Virus record (IMG/VR): IMGVR_UViG_3300048813_000081
Coordinates: 1-61,843 of that record
Source of the DNA: a virus
Strand: one strand, 5' to 3'
DNA: 61,843 nt
The notes beneath the pieces are model-generated. The model had not been told where the DNA came from, did not search any database, and saw only the letters and a list, made by a program, of their open reading frames with translations. Made by a program: the position numbers and the translations under genes. How positions within the stretch are numbered: the first letter of the stretch is position 1; every line of letters begins with the position of its first letter. This document shows positions 24,270-32,244 of the stretch, one piece after another.

Positions 24270-26351
24270 TTATATAGCCTGATTAATATTATAAGAAACG
24301 ATAGCTATCTCACCTGAAGCATCGGGAGGGGCTGGTACGCTAAACGTTAAATGGCACTTATTATTAGTAGGATCTGGCAAACAACCGATTGTTGTAGCCC
24401 AATTTGCCATCACATAGGGAATATTCTGAGCATCGACTGTAATATCTACATCTAACGTTAAGACATTAGCACTGACAGATTGATAGAACGCTTGCCCGCT
24501 AACTGGTACTGCGAAGTAGTTCGCCTGAGTTCCGCTAGGAGCTGGCGTTGTGAAATTGTAGTTAATAGCATTAACCGAACGTCCTGAATAATAAGCCACA
24601 TTATTCCAAAGCCCTTGGAATAGAACTACATTATTAACTGCATCAGCTCTAACCTGATATCCTAAATCGCCACGATTGATACTAGCTATTCCGATGCCTG
24701 GTTGTGAATTTTCAATAGCCAAGAAGTTCAATATAGTCCCAGATGGTGTGGGGGCTTGCGTAGTCAAAGTGAATGTTATGGGCGAATTACCAGTCTGCCA
24801 AACATTAATCGGTTTACTTAACTGTGTAAATAGCAAATAAAAACCAGTGGAAGCTGGAAGATTTAAAGTGTAAGTTATGAGACCTGTAGCTATAGGATAA
24901 CTACCGCCAGTACTAAATGGAGCAATTAAACCTACAACATACTTAACCCAGATATCAGTTCCTAGAGCTGTGATTTGTGTTAACAGTTGATTAACTTGCC
25001 CTATGAGTGTTACCGATTCTTGTATTAAAGGAAAGAAATAACCAGTCTCAGAATCATATGCTGCCGCAAAGTCATAACCCCACAGGTTATAGGATAGTGC
25101 TACTTCTTGTGGTAATTGTATTTCAAAGTACCCAGTATATCTAGTAGTCCAGTCGCCCCACAAACTGGGTATCAGCGGACTGTCATAGTCATAATAACTG
25201 CCTTTATAACCACTGGTTTGATCAGCATAGTAGCCAGTATCGCTGGGATTCCAGCCTTCTAACGGTCTAACGGAAATTCCTGGATAGGCAGATTCTAGTG
25301 CATTAACTATAGCCTCTCTAGTAACCTGTGGTTGAAACAGAAGTGCCTGTATACGGATTCTGTAAGATGTATCTGATTCACCAGGTTGACGGGGTAAGTT
25401 ATTGCCGAAGTAATCCTGGGCGAATAAATCCAGAGCGCCGTTAGTAGCGGTCTGTAATCTACAAGCTGTCCAGGCGTAGTACATCTGCTGGGATATGAAA
25501 TTTAGTTCTGTACCGATTGATAAGAATATCGCATAGGCTATCCCTGATACACTGCGGGCATAATCTGACAACCAAGGATACGGAAACAGAAATATAAGTC
25601 TAGCGGCCCAGTCTTCAGGGCTAATGATGTTTACAATCCAAGGTTGCTGCACTGGAACAGTGGGGACTAGTGGTAGCGGAAATATACTTATATTAATAGG
25701 TATGCTGACTACTAGTGCCGATGTAGCAGTGAACGACGGTGCCCCGTTAGTAAATAGTAAACTGACCCGACTAGCTTCGATATCAGGAATCAGACCGATG
25801 GCTGTATTCCAGCTAGCTATACCGATAGGTAAATAAGTATCGCTGATCGTTGTAGAGATAGTCCACTCATATTCGCCTGGATCTACAGGTTGTTGATTAA
25901 TGAATGTATTCTGTCCAGGTCCGACGATTAAGTAACTGAAATCAGCTGTTTCACCAGGTGGTGAACTGAACAAAAATATCCAGGTATTGCCTGCTATCTG
26001 AAACCAGACTTGGGTGTTCCACTGACAGATCGGTACTACTGATTGCCCCGTAGGCGCTGTGACGGCATAGCTCAGTGTACCCGGTTCTAGCACTACAGTA
26101 GTTAAATCTTGCGCGCCGGCTGGTATAGCAATAACTGTAAGGGTCGCTCCGGCATCGACTGGACTGCCGAAACTAAAAGTAGCAACATTACCATCGGCTC
26201 CTGAGAGCCAGCAAGTCGTCGGCGTAGATACCTGCCCTGAGACGACGTAGTCGCTAACTGGGTTCGGTAAAGTAACATCGACAGACAGCGCTCCTGTGGC
26301 TAAGTTAACTATCTCTCCGGCGACATTGAGCGTAGGGATTAATACTGTCAT
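24270..26351 (-). CDS. Baseplate wedge protein (gpI-like core with fused beta domains)
   Basis: The 693-residue protein has a recognisable baseplate segment at about residues 270-345 (LNFISQQMYYAWTACRLQTA, DLFAQDYFGNNLPRQPGESD, SYRIRIQALL, TREAIVNALE). This is typical of P2 gpI-type wedge proteins that follow gpJ. The flanking 250-300 residues on each side are beta-rich and may carry fibre-attachment domains. At 693 residues it is several times the length of P2 gpI. It follows the gpJ gene in the operon, as in P2-like baseplates. Confidence 0.65.
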   Translation of the reverse strand: MTVLIPTLNVAGEIVNLATGALSVDVTLPNPVSDYVVSGQVSTPTTCWLSGADGNVATFSFGSPVDAGATLTVIAIPAGAQDLTTVVLEPGTLSYAVTAPTGQSVVPICQWNTQVWFQIAGNTWIFLFSSPPGETADFSYLIVGPGQNTFINQQPVDPGEYEWTISTTISDTYLPIGIASWNTAIGLIPDIEASRVSLLFTNGAPSFTATSALVVSIPINISIFPLPLVPTVPVQQPWIVNIISPEDWAARLIFLFPYPWLSDYARSVSGIAYAIFLSIGTELNFISQQMYYAWTACRLQTATNGALDLFAQDYFGNNLPRQPGESDTSYRIRIQALLFQPQVTREAIVNALESAYPGISVRPLEGWNPSDTGYYADQTSGYKGSYYDYDSPLIPSLWGDWTTRYTGYFEIQLPQEVALSYNLWGYDFAAAYDSETGYFFPLIQESVTLIGQVNQLLTQITALGTDIWVKYVVGLIAPFSTGGSYPIATGLITYTLNLPASTGFYLLFTQLSKPINVWQTGNSPITFTLTTQAPTPSGTILNFLAIENSQPGIGIASINRGDLGYQVRADAVNNVVLFQGLWNNVAYYSGRSVNAINYNFTTPAPSGTQANYFAVPVSGQAFYQSVSANVLTLDVDITVDAQNIPYVMANWATTIGCLPDPTNNKCHLTFSVPAPPDASGEIAIVSYNINQAI

Positions 26352-26430
26352 ACTAATCTCCAGTTAACTGTCCGGTAAGAAATTCGACTAAGTGCCATCA
26401 TGGGTAATACCAATACTCCCGAACGGTAAA

Positions 26431-27579
26431 TCATCCGCTATAAGACCCAACTAAAACTGTATTCACATTAGCCTGTACTACTTGAAACTGTCCTGGAGTG
26501 AAATCGGCAGGATAACCACCAATAGTGGTAGATAAGTTTTCTATTGATGTTATTAGACTAGAAGAGTTTTGCGCTACATCTATCAGCTGCGTTATGTATA
26601 GCTTAGCTCCCGTAGGTAACGAATTTACGTAACCGATGATGGCAGTCTGTACTACTGTTTGCACCTGGCTTAATACAGCGTTCGGCACTACAGCAATATT
26701 TAGATTTATATTAGGTGTCAGCGGGATAGCTGCGACTACTGATGCTTCGATAGTGAACGCCCTGACTGCTTGTACGGCAGCTAGTAGTATAGCTAGCTGG
26801 GGAGACGTTACTGTCTCTCCTGGGTTATTAGCTATAACTGTAAACCAGCCTGGTGTATTCACTCCTGATGGAGTCATGTTATTTAATACCGTATAAGTAA
26901 AATCTGGGAACGCCGTTTCGCAAGCTGCTAAAATTGCGAATAATGTAGCCTTAGAGAGCGACTGTATATACAGTTCGAATCGTGCCTTATAGTTAGCATC
27001 TGATTCCTGATCGGCACCATTAACTATAGGAGCTACATTAGTGACTGTAGTAAATCCATAAGACGAACTACCGAAGGTGACTAACTGTGCTACTTGTACA
27101 TTGCTAACAGAACCGGCTACTAAAGCTACTGCTGATGCCACTATAGATGTATGTCCGGTTTGCAGCACGTAAGCTTGCAGTCCTGCGTTATACGAACTAA
27201 GATTAGTATCAGGTACTAATTGATACTGAATATTAGCTCCAGTAGTTTGAATTATAGAACCAATAGGAATCGTTAACTGGCTGACCGCTGGTAGCGGAAT
27301 TGATAACGTTACTTGCCCTGAAGCGAACTGAGCACCATCTCTAGCGAAGTTAAACTGCATACAGAACGAATCAACGTCAGGTCCGAAACAAGTTTGTAGT
27401 CTAGCAAAGAATGTTGTTTGTTGCGCTTGGTATTGCAAGAACATGGCTGTATTAGCAGTAGCATCTGCGATGCCTTCAATCGGATCGCCTATGCCTAGAT
27501 TCGGTGTCACACCTGTCGCTTGCGCGAATGCTGCTATGAATTGCGTAATGAAATCGTCTTGGCTTTGGGTGTTTAACAT
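26431..27579 (-). CDS. Baseplate assembly protein J (gp6-like)
   Basis: The 382-residue product matches the gpJ/gp6 plan. It has an N-terminal helical part (FAQATGVTPNLGIGDPIEGI), a central beta domain, the family motif GADQESDANYKARFELYIQS followed by LAACETAFPDF, and a late helix-strand domain (VQTVVQTAIIGYVNSLPTG, LYITQLIDVAQN). It lies between gp25-like and gpI-like genes and overlaps the former by one base. It dimerises to form the wedge ring of the baseplate. Confidence 0.85.
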   Translation of the reverse strand: MLNTQSQDDFITQFIAAFAQATGVTPNLGIGDPIEGIADATANTAMFLQYQAQQTTFFARLQTCFGPDVDSFCMQFNFARDGAQFASGQVTLSIPLPAVSQLTIPIGSIIQTTGANIQYQLVPDTNLSSYNAGLQAYVLQTGHTSIVASAVALVAGSVSNVQVAQLVTFGSSSYGFTTVTNVAPIVNGADQESDANYKARFELYIQSLSKATLFAILAACETAFPDFTYTVLNNMTPSGVNTPGWFTVIANNPGETVTSPQLAILLAAVQAVRAFTIEASVVAAIPLTPNINLNIAVVPNAVLSQVQTVVQTAIIGYVNSLPTGAKLYITQLIDVAQNSSSLITSIENLSTTIGGYPADFTPGQFQVVQANVNTVLVGSYSG

Positions 27580-27986
27580 TAAGGGAGGCTCACATTTATA
27601 GATATCTGATTACCATTATTCGGCGTAATCACAACATTGACATTTATTTGTTGCGGATTACTGCCCTGAGTTACTGTGACTACTGGAGGCACTGAAGAGT
27701 TTCCAGTAATAGCTGATAACACTCCTTGGTAGACTTTTTGTTGCAGGATATTTATAAAACTAGATGTAAACGGCTGTCCCAACATAGCGTTAGCCGATAG
27801 ACCAAAATCTGGATGAAATATCCAGTCAGGAGTTTGTGGTACGCCGTTTATCAATGCAGCTGCATTGGTAAAGATAAACCGTTCAATATTCTGGATAATA
27901 GCATCCCACGAACCAGCCCAAGCCAGGCCGCCGTTACTGTTGAGGGCAAAATCTCCGGCTAATGGTAAATACAATTGTTGCTGCAT
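27579..27986 (-). CDS. gp25/gpW-like baseplate wedge protein
   Basis: The ATG at 27986 (GGAGAG upstream) gives 135 residues. Key features are the DFALNSNGGLAWAGSWDAII start, NIERFIFTN, PDFGLSANAMLGQ and a beta C terminus (VNVNVVITPNNGNQISINV). This corresponds to the gp25-like lysozyme-related wedge family, which nucleates sheath assembly. It heads the gp25-gpJ-gpI operon and has its own TATAAT box upstream. Confidence 0.8.
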   Translation of the reverse strand: MQQQLYLPLAGDFALNSNGGLAWAGSWDAIIQNIERFIFTNAAALINGVPQTPDWIFHPDFGLSANAMLGQPFTSSFINILQQKVYQGVLSAITGNSSVPPVVTVTQGSNPQQINVNVVITPNNGNQISINVSLP

Positions 27987-28008
27987 AGGTCTCTCCACTC
28001 TCTAGATA

Positions 28009-28014
28009 ATTATA
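28009..28014 (-). promoter_or_regulatory. TATAAT box for baseplate operon
   Basis: On the minus strand TATAAT lies 22 bases upstream of the gp25-like ATG, immediately after the candidate RNA and its terminator. It would make the baseplate operon independent of the RNA transcript. Confidence 0.4.
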
Positions 28015-28019
28015 AGTGA

Positions 28020-28597
28020 TTAATGTGGTATATTAAACAAACGGTTAGCCGTAAGGTTGACACAGGGGCGTCACTGAGTTAAATCGGGGGCGCTCCGTCC
28101 TTTTAATCTGTTATAATAGATAAACGGTCAGAGAGTTGCATTATTACTGGCTGAGATTTCGTAACGGTGGATGCTTATATCCGAAGAATTGGTAACGGGT
28201 GCAAACTGTGCCAATAGGGTATGAGAACTATCTAGGTTCATGAGCCAGATACGCCGTAAATCGCCCCCCGCCCCAGGAATTTGAAGACCTGAAGGGGGTT
28301 TACTACCACAATAGTAACCTGGAATGTACGTCGGCAAAACGTGCAGGATGGGTTGCGTACAGAAAACCCCCGGATCTCTCCAGGGGTCATATAGCTATCT
28401 ATATAAGGACACCTGCGTACAGGATATCTATTCGAAGAGGACTTATTAGATGGGCCTCTTTTCGCTAATTCTGCCACCGGGAAATCCCAGTGTATCAATC
28501 ACGACAGCAAAGTTATTCACTTATATGTCGCCTGCTGTACGATGTCAGAGACACCTCTGGACTACAACGCCCAGGCTCTTTCTTAAGCTAATCGTAC
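28020..28597 (-). ncRNA. Candidate large structured non-coding RNA (~560 nt)
   Basis: This stretch has no credible gene on either strand but is dense in hairpins. Examples on the minus strand: CCCC-T-GGA-GAGA-TCC-G-GGGG with a GNRA tetraloop; CGAA-AA-GAGG with CCTCTTCG; ATATAG-ATAG-CTATAT; GGTTACTA with TAGTA(A)ACC; TGTACG with CGTACA; ACAGCA with TGCTGT; a GGGGG/CCCCC long-range pairing. CTGGGC/GTCCAG pairs only on the minus strand, through a G-U wobble. It starts just after an extended -10 (28604-28612) and ends near a T-rich hairpin (28031-28052). Size and phage setting recall ROOL/GOLLD-class RNAs, but I cannot test family membership. A plus-strand TGTTATAAT at 28109-28117 leaves the opposite orientation possible. 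Confidence 0.5.
28031..28052 (-). terminator. Candidate terminator of the structured RNA
   Basis: On the minus strand ACGG-CTAA-CCGT forms a short stem followed by TTTGTTTAATA. The stem is only 4 bp, so termination would be modest. Its place between the RNA candidate and the baseplate promoter is right for a transcript end. Confidence 0.35.
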
Positions 28598-28603
28598 TAG
28601 GAT

Positions 28604-28612
28604 ATTATATCA
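28604..28612 (-). promoter_or_regulatory. Extended -10 promoter for the structured RNA
   Basis: TGATATAAT on the minus strand fits TGnTATAAT exactly, and its TGA is also the stop codon of the upstream 58-residue membrane gene. Transcription would start near 28597 and run through the gene-free segment in the same direction as the flanking operons. Confidence 0.5.
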
Positions 28613-28786
28613 GGCAGCTGGTGAGCTGGGTACTACCGGTTTCGGATGTTTCTTAAATATACTTAATACTGAAGTACCAGCCTTTTTAAGGGCGCTTTCA
28701 GTGCCTTCGACTGCCAAACCGAAGGTAGCCGTTGCTAAAACAACCGGGACTATCGCTACTGTTAATAAACCTGCTACTGTTATCAT
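28610..28786 (-). CDS. 58-residue single-TM protein
   Basis: The ATG at 28786 has an AAGGAG site. The first 28 residues (MITVAGLLTVAIVPVVLATA...) form a transmembrane helix, followed by a basic, proline-ended tail (KKHPKPVVPSSPAA). It follows the spike gene and would have been adjacent to it before the HNH insertion. It could be a holin-like or tail-associated membrane protein. No family is recognised. Confidence 0.55.
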   Translation of the reverse strand: MITVAGLLTVAIVPVVLATATFGLAVEGTESALKKAGTSVLSIFKKHPKPVVPSSPAA

Positions 28787-28796
28787 GTATTTCTCC

Positions 28797-28816
28797 TTAT
28801 GATGCGTTTGCATTTT
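28797..28816 (-). repeat. Second copy of spike-gene 3' end
   Basis: The last bases of the HNH gene, AAATGCAAACGCATCAT plus stop, match the spike-gene end at 29222-29241 (AAATGCTAATGCATCAT) at 15 of 17 positions and in the same reading frame. The HNH copy retains the TAAGGAG that serves the downstream gene, so it looks like the original 3' end. Confidence 0.65.
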
Positions 28817-29225
28817 GTTTCTTAATTGCTCTATTATACGTTCTGATTCTATGACAATTAGCACATACTAGTTCGCATTTAGCTAATTCGTTTGCTAATT
28901 TCTCACCCGTATAACCCGTAATAACCGCATTGGAAATTTCAAATCTTTTTATACCTCTAACATGATCGAAATCCATTACACATGAAGGGTAGGTTATACC
29001 GCAATCAATACAAGGTCGGTTTTTCATGTCTTGTAATTTTTTCTTTCGTTTGAACCGTTTAAGCCTTTCATATTCATTAATTTTGATCCGATTCCTGCGG
29101 CGCCATTGCGTATCAAGTTCTTTTTTGCATACTTTACAATAATACAATCGCCCATCCCTACTGCTTGTAGAATAAGTAAATTCAGTGAGCGATTTAGTAA
29201 TATTACATCTAATACAAATTTTCAT
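28797..29225 (-). CDS. HNH homing endonuclease inserted after spike gene
   Basis: The 142-residue protein has a zinc ribbon (MKICIRCNITKSLTEF ... YCKVCKKE), a basic linker, and an HNH core (CIDCGITYP, VMDFDHVRGIKRFE, ELAKCELVCANCHRIRTYNR). Its ATG overlaps the spike stop (ATGA). Its final codons (NANAS) and about 17 bases of DNA repeat the end of the spike gene, which marks the insertion point. It is a free-standing mobile endonuclease; the spike gene end is its likely target. Confidence 0.9.
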   Translation of the reverse strand: MKICIRCNITKSLTEFTYSTSSRDGRLYYCKVCKKELDTQWRRRNRIKINEYERLKRFKRKKKLQDMKNRPCIDCGITYPSCVMDFDHVRGIKRFEISNAVITGYTGEKLANELAKCELVCANCHRIRTYNRAIKKQNANAS

Positions 29226-30295
29226 GATGCATTAGCATTTTTTGCTTCTTGATCGTCTGATACTTGTTGAACCATAGGACCTGATTCTCCAGAACCGGTT
29301 TGTACTCCAGAATGCGTATGTCCTTCCATCCATTGTGCGTACACATCAGTTAATAAGGCTTTCATAGTTCCGGTTCCCAAATTAACCGTATCTGATTTAA
29401 CATTAGTAGTATCTGAAGTAACGTTCACTACACCATCGGGGACGTTTAAGTTATAGGTATTGTTGTTACCGGTTATGTTAATCGTTAGTTCCGAATCGTT
29501 ACTAGCTATGTTTATAATGTAACGTCCATCACCCTGGGCACTATCTGCTGTAATGTTCAGAGTCTTAGCCGCAAGTCCCCGGGTTGTCGATAAAATAGTT
29601 TCATTAGTATTTGCGTTATTAGTCTGACCATCAGTTGCGATATTGTCTATATTCAAGTTAGCATTCACAGTATCCGGCTGGTCACCGTTTTTATTAGAGT
29701 TCGTTCCTACAGCTTGCACTCCTAAATTCATAGTCTGGGTTAAGTCTGATGGAGTTTGATTAGTTTGTACTACTGGAGCAGGATTCGTTAGACTAACTAA
29801 TTCAACTAAATTATCATTACTGAAATACAAGTAAGCACCGGTGCTATGTTTAAAGAGCCATTCGCCAGGAGCTGCCTTAACGTTAGATAAGTCCTGATAA
29901 CCCGTAGGTGGTACATCAACCTGATTAAACATCTGCACCGACTGTATGTACAGTCCACGTTTAGTTCCTAAGACATGTACTAGTACCTGCTCTGACAAAG
30001 GCACATTACCATTCTGACTATTTTTCTGAGCTAGCGGATCTGTGACTGTAGCTTGCCCGAAAGGCAGTAACTGTATACCGAATTGATTACCGGCTACTGG
30101 TGTGCCTAGTGGTATCCAACCGGATTCCATATAAGTAGTGTTGTCGTTAGTCCACGAAGGAATAACAACTTTAATTCTGTTTGTTGTCGGGTCAACGCCT
30201 GAGACTTGCCCTACTAAAGTAAAGACATTAGTGCCTGCAGCTTCACGGGCGTTCTGCAGGGCTAAGTGGTTGAATTCGATAAGGCCATCGATCAT
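29222..30295 (-). CDS. Baseplate spike protein (gpV-like, OB fold)
   Basis: The 357-residue protein has an N-terminal OB-fold-like region (FTLVGQVSGVDPTTNRIKVV, WIPLGTPVAGNQFGIQLLPF, QVLVHVLGTKRGLYIQSV). It continues with a repetitive, N/T-rich beta-helix section (VNVTSDTTNVKSDTVNLGTG). Near the end it carries GHTHSGVQTGSGESGP, a motif seen in spike tips. It would sit under the hub trimer and pierce the outer surface. Its stop is created by the ATGA overlap with the inserted HNH gene. Confidence 0.75.
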   Translation of the reverse strand: MIDGLIEFNHLALQNAREAAGTNVFTLVGQVSGVDPTTNRIKVVIPSWTNDNTTYMESGWIPLGTPVAGNQFGIQLLPFGQATVTDPLAQKNSQNGNVPLSEQVLVHVLGTKRGLYIQSVQMFNQVDVPPTGYQDLSNVKAAPGEWLFKHSTGAYLYFSNDNLVELVSLTNPAPVVQTNQTPSDLTQTMNLGVQAVGTNSNKNGDQPDTVNANLNIDNIATDGQTNNANTNETILSTTRGLAAKTLNITADSAQGDGRYIINIASNDSELTINITGNNNTYNLNVPDGVVNVTSDTTNVKSDTVNLGTGTMKALLTDVYAQWMEGHTHSGVQTGSGESGPMVQQVSDDQEAKNANAS

Positions 30296-30753
30296 ACTAT
30301 CTGCTCCGAATACGCGGGGTTGAACGGTATCGCCATGAACGTACTGCCATCTTTATTGGTTTTACGTTCTAACCTAACCTCACCAAAATTAATACTAACA
30401 CTTAACGCCTGCAAGTCAATCAGGTATCCAGCAGCTAATGTATTCTTATCCATAGCGAAGGCATAGAATAAGAAATCAGGTCCGGTAGTTGTATTTAATA
30501 GTTTTTCGTATTCAGATGGACCGGCTCCACTAGATGTTCTAAGCGTAAAGTCCTTAAAATTACTATAAGTTATCTGCCTAATACGCACTGCGAACTTTAA
30601 TGTTGGAACGACTAAATCGATACCTAACTCAGTATCTTGCTTAAAATTAGCTTCGGCTATGAACTTACGTCCAAGGGCAGCCTTGACAGCAGACATATGT
30701 CCATCGGACCATGAGCGCCGGGTTTGGTATCCTGCGGTGTTGAGGTTAGGCAT
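30292..30753 (-). CDS. Unknown phage protein, possible PD-(D/E)XK-like fold
   Basis: The ATG at 30753 overlaps the upstream SLOG gene. The 153-residue sequence has a helix with RRSWSDGHMSAVKAALG, then AEANFKQDTELGIDLVV and a strand FAVRIRQ, which is the order of a D..(D/E)xK-type nuclease core with the Lys replaced by Arg. Later segments (FTLRTS, YEKLLN, DFLFYAFAMD, LIDLQAL) resemble a widespread phage family of unknown role. Nuclease activity is a guess. It overlaps the spike start by 4 bases. Confidence 0.4.
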   Translation of the reverse strand: MPNLNTAGYQTRRSWSDGHMSAVKAALGRKFIAEANFKQDTELGIDLVVPTLKFAVRIRQITYSNFKDFTLRTSSGAGPSEYEKLLNTTTGPDFLFYAFAMDKNTLAAGYLIDLQALSVSINFGEVRLERKTNKDGSTFMAIPFNPAYSEQIV

Positions 30754-31093
30754 CCAGAATAACCTCACAAGGCTTACCTGATTTTTTAGCCATATCAATA
30801 GTTATTTTAGTACCTTTTGATGTGCCATCCCAAAATGCTACGATTCGATCGGCTGTTTCTACTATCTGTCTGTTTCGCATAGCACCTGCTGATTTGCCAT
30901 ATTTATACCAATTCGGTCGAAAGATTATGCTTTCTATCGAACAATTGTTTGCTATTAGTTCTGCTGCTGCATCTACTCCAAAAGCACCACCGCTAACTAA
31001 TATGTCACCAGGTTTAAACCATGTCCTAATATAGTCGGCTACTAAATCTAGTGCTTGAAAATATCTACTACCTACTATAGCTATTTTACTCAT
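30746..31093 (-). CDS. SLOG-fold (DprA/YspA-like) nucleotide-binding protein
   Basis: The ATG at 31093 has a GGGAG site. The 115-residue protein has the SLOG signature: IAIVGSRYF at the start, LVSGGAFGVDAAAELIA, a PNWYKYGKSAGAMRNRQI stretch and ADRIVAFWDGTSKGT. Such small DUF2493-type proteins bind nucleotides or nucleotide-derived signals. In a phage it might sense or sequester a defence signal such as an ADP-ribose or cyclic nucleotide, but this is inference. It is coupled to the next gene. Confidence 0.8.
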   Translation of the reverse strand: MSKIAIVGSRYFQALDLVADYIRTWFKPGDILVSGGAFGVDAAAELIANNCSIESIIFRPNWYKYGKSAGAMRNRQIVETADRIVAFWDGTSKGTKITIDMAKKSGKPCEVILDA

Positions 31094-31095
31094 AA

Positions 31096-31407
31096 CTAAA
31101 ACTCCCATCCATTGCCATGTTTTTGATATAAACCGTTATGGCAAACACATTTGCAGGTAGCAGTAATGGTAGTACGCATAAAACCGTCTTCAGTTCGTTT
31201 TGTTTCTTCTTTCGTACCGCAAGCCGTGATATGGCAAGCAGGATAAGAGCACTTGCCTTTGCATTTTGCTATACGTTTTTTCTTATCAGAGTGTAAGCAT
31301 TTACTGCATAAATCTGGTAATTCAGATAAATCCCATAATGATTTCTCCATGCCCTGATGACATTCCAGACACGGAACCGTTTTAGTGGTGAGCATTAAGC
31401 CTATCAT
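31096..31407 (-). CDS. Cysteine-rich zinc-binding protein
   Basis: This 103-residue protein contains 11 cysteines arranged as CLECHQG, CSKCLHS, CKGKC, CHITAC and CKCVCHNG, so at least two zinc sites are likely. The ATG overlaps the upstream stop (ATGA) with GGAG close by. No enzyme domain is visible. It may be an adaptor or nucleic-acid-binding protein. Confidence 0.55.
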   Translation of the reverse strand: MIGLMLTTKTVPCLECHQGMEKSLWDLSELPDLCSKCLHSDKKKRIAKCKGKCSYPACHITACGTKEETKRTEDGFMRTTITATCKCVCHNGLYQKHGNGWEF

Positions 31408-31718
31408 TCAGACTCCATCCACGTGATCGTATACTCTGGCACTACGCCCGCAACAGCACCATGTCTTACTATTAGACCGTTATCAACTCCACCCTCAATA
31501 TAGAAGCTACCAGTAAACACGCTAGGCATAGCCCATACATGTCGACCATCACCATCAGCTACGGTTATATGCCCACCGTTTTTATGCACTTCGATCGCTG
31601 AAATTTTTATATTCTTAGCTGATGATAAGCGGAAAGTACCATTCTCTTCCGGCTGGTAGGAGAATCGTTTGCCGTTGGCTATTACTGGTGTGTCTATGGC
31701 GGTGCTAGGGTGGATCAT
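31404..31718 (-). CDS. Small beta-domain protein, paralogue of 41710 protein
   Basis: The 104-residue sequence has a beta pattern ending GGVDNGLIVRHGAVAGVVPE followed by YTITWMESE. The 41710-42072 protein has the equivalent FDEGLTLVCEGSGIMAGGGP followed by CISVTWVEE and a matching upstream TGxGxI and VF.AS/GS region. The two look like paralogues in different operons. Function is unknown. Confidence 0.5.
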   Translation of the reverse strand: MIHPSTAIDTPVIANGKRFSYQPEENGTFRLSSAKNIKISAIEVHKNGGHITVADGDGRHVWAMPSVFTGSFYIEGGVDNGLIVRHGAVAGVVPEYTITWMESE

Positions 31719-31764
31719 GCTAATCCACCTAAACCCGTTCCGCAGTATATTATGGTTATCATAT

Positions 31765-32223
31765 TTACGCCAGTCTAAAGAACTCCTGTGCCGACAGTCT
31801 ATCTAAAAAATCAGATAACTGTCCAGTTAATATCCCGTATTTGTGATTAATAATTCGTAAGCATTCTAAAGCACCTCCAAGATTTAGGTTTTTAGGCATG
31901 TTGAATTTGAAACAGTCGATAACTTCAGTAACGGCTAATACTTCGGATGCGGGGATAAGTAAGGATTTCACTAACTTACCGGTTAATATATCCAGAGTAT
32001 CTATAAGTAGTGGCTCCTTCTGTGCTGCTGCAGACTCAAACCACATACTGTCGTATGAACCGGATTTAAGCTTCTGCTTCTGTATGACATCTATCTCATA
32101 AAGATTCAGTGTATCTGGGGGAGTATTTTGATAGTAATGATATAGTTCGCCCTCTGTAGTTCCTAGAATAACTGCAGATGATGGTAAGGATAATGTCACA
32201 TGGAATAGGAGGGATGATTGCAT
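31765..32223 (-). CDS. Unknown 152-residue protein
   Basis: The frame is intact, co-directional with neighbours and has mixed alpha/beta character (VILGTTEGELYHYY, LLIDTLDILTGKLVKSLLIP, GILTGQLSDFLDRLSAQEFF). No domain is recognised. It is in a run of minus-strand accessory genes between the spike and the sedolisin. Confidence 0.5.
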   Translation of the reverse strand: MQSSLLFHVTLSLPSSAVILGTTEGELYHYYQNTPPDTLNLYEIDVIQKQKLKSGSYDSMWFESAAAQKEPLLIDTLDILTGKLVKSLLIPASEVLAVTEVIDCFKFNMPKNLNLGGALECLRIINHKYGILTGQLSDFLDRLSAQEFFRLA

Positions 32224-32244
32224 CCATACAGTGTACTCTGTGGA

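Noticed and set aside
24270-26430. A 17-codon frame between gpJ-like and gpI-like genes.
   Set aside because: Too short, no coupling and no recognisable content.
28057-28084. Plus-strand TTGACA with TTAAAT at 16-bp spacing.
   Set aside because: Plausible as a promoter, but it points into the RNA candidate from its 3' end, while the minus-strand promoter and wobble pairing favour the other strand. Kept only as an alternative orientation.
28120-28600. Group I intron interrupting a gene.
   Set aside because: The flanking genes are complete and I could not identify a full P/Q/R/S core, so splicing has nothing obvious to join.
28128-28656. Short frames on both strands within the 28 kb gene-free segment (e.g. 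28128-28337, 28238-28498, 28450-28656).
   Set aside because: They lack credible ribosome sites, have unnatural composition and cross the hairpins. They read as chance frames in a structured RNA.
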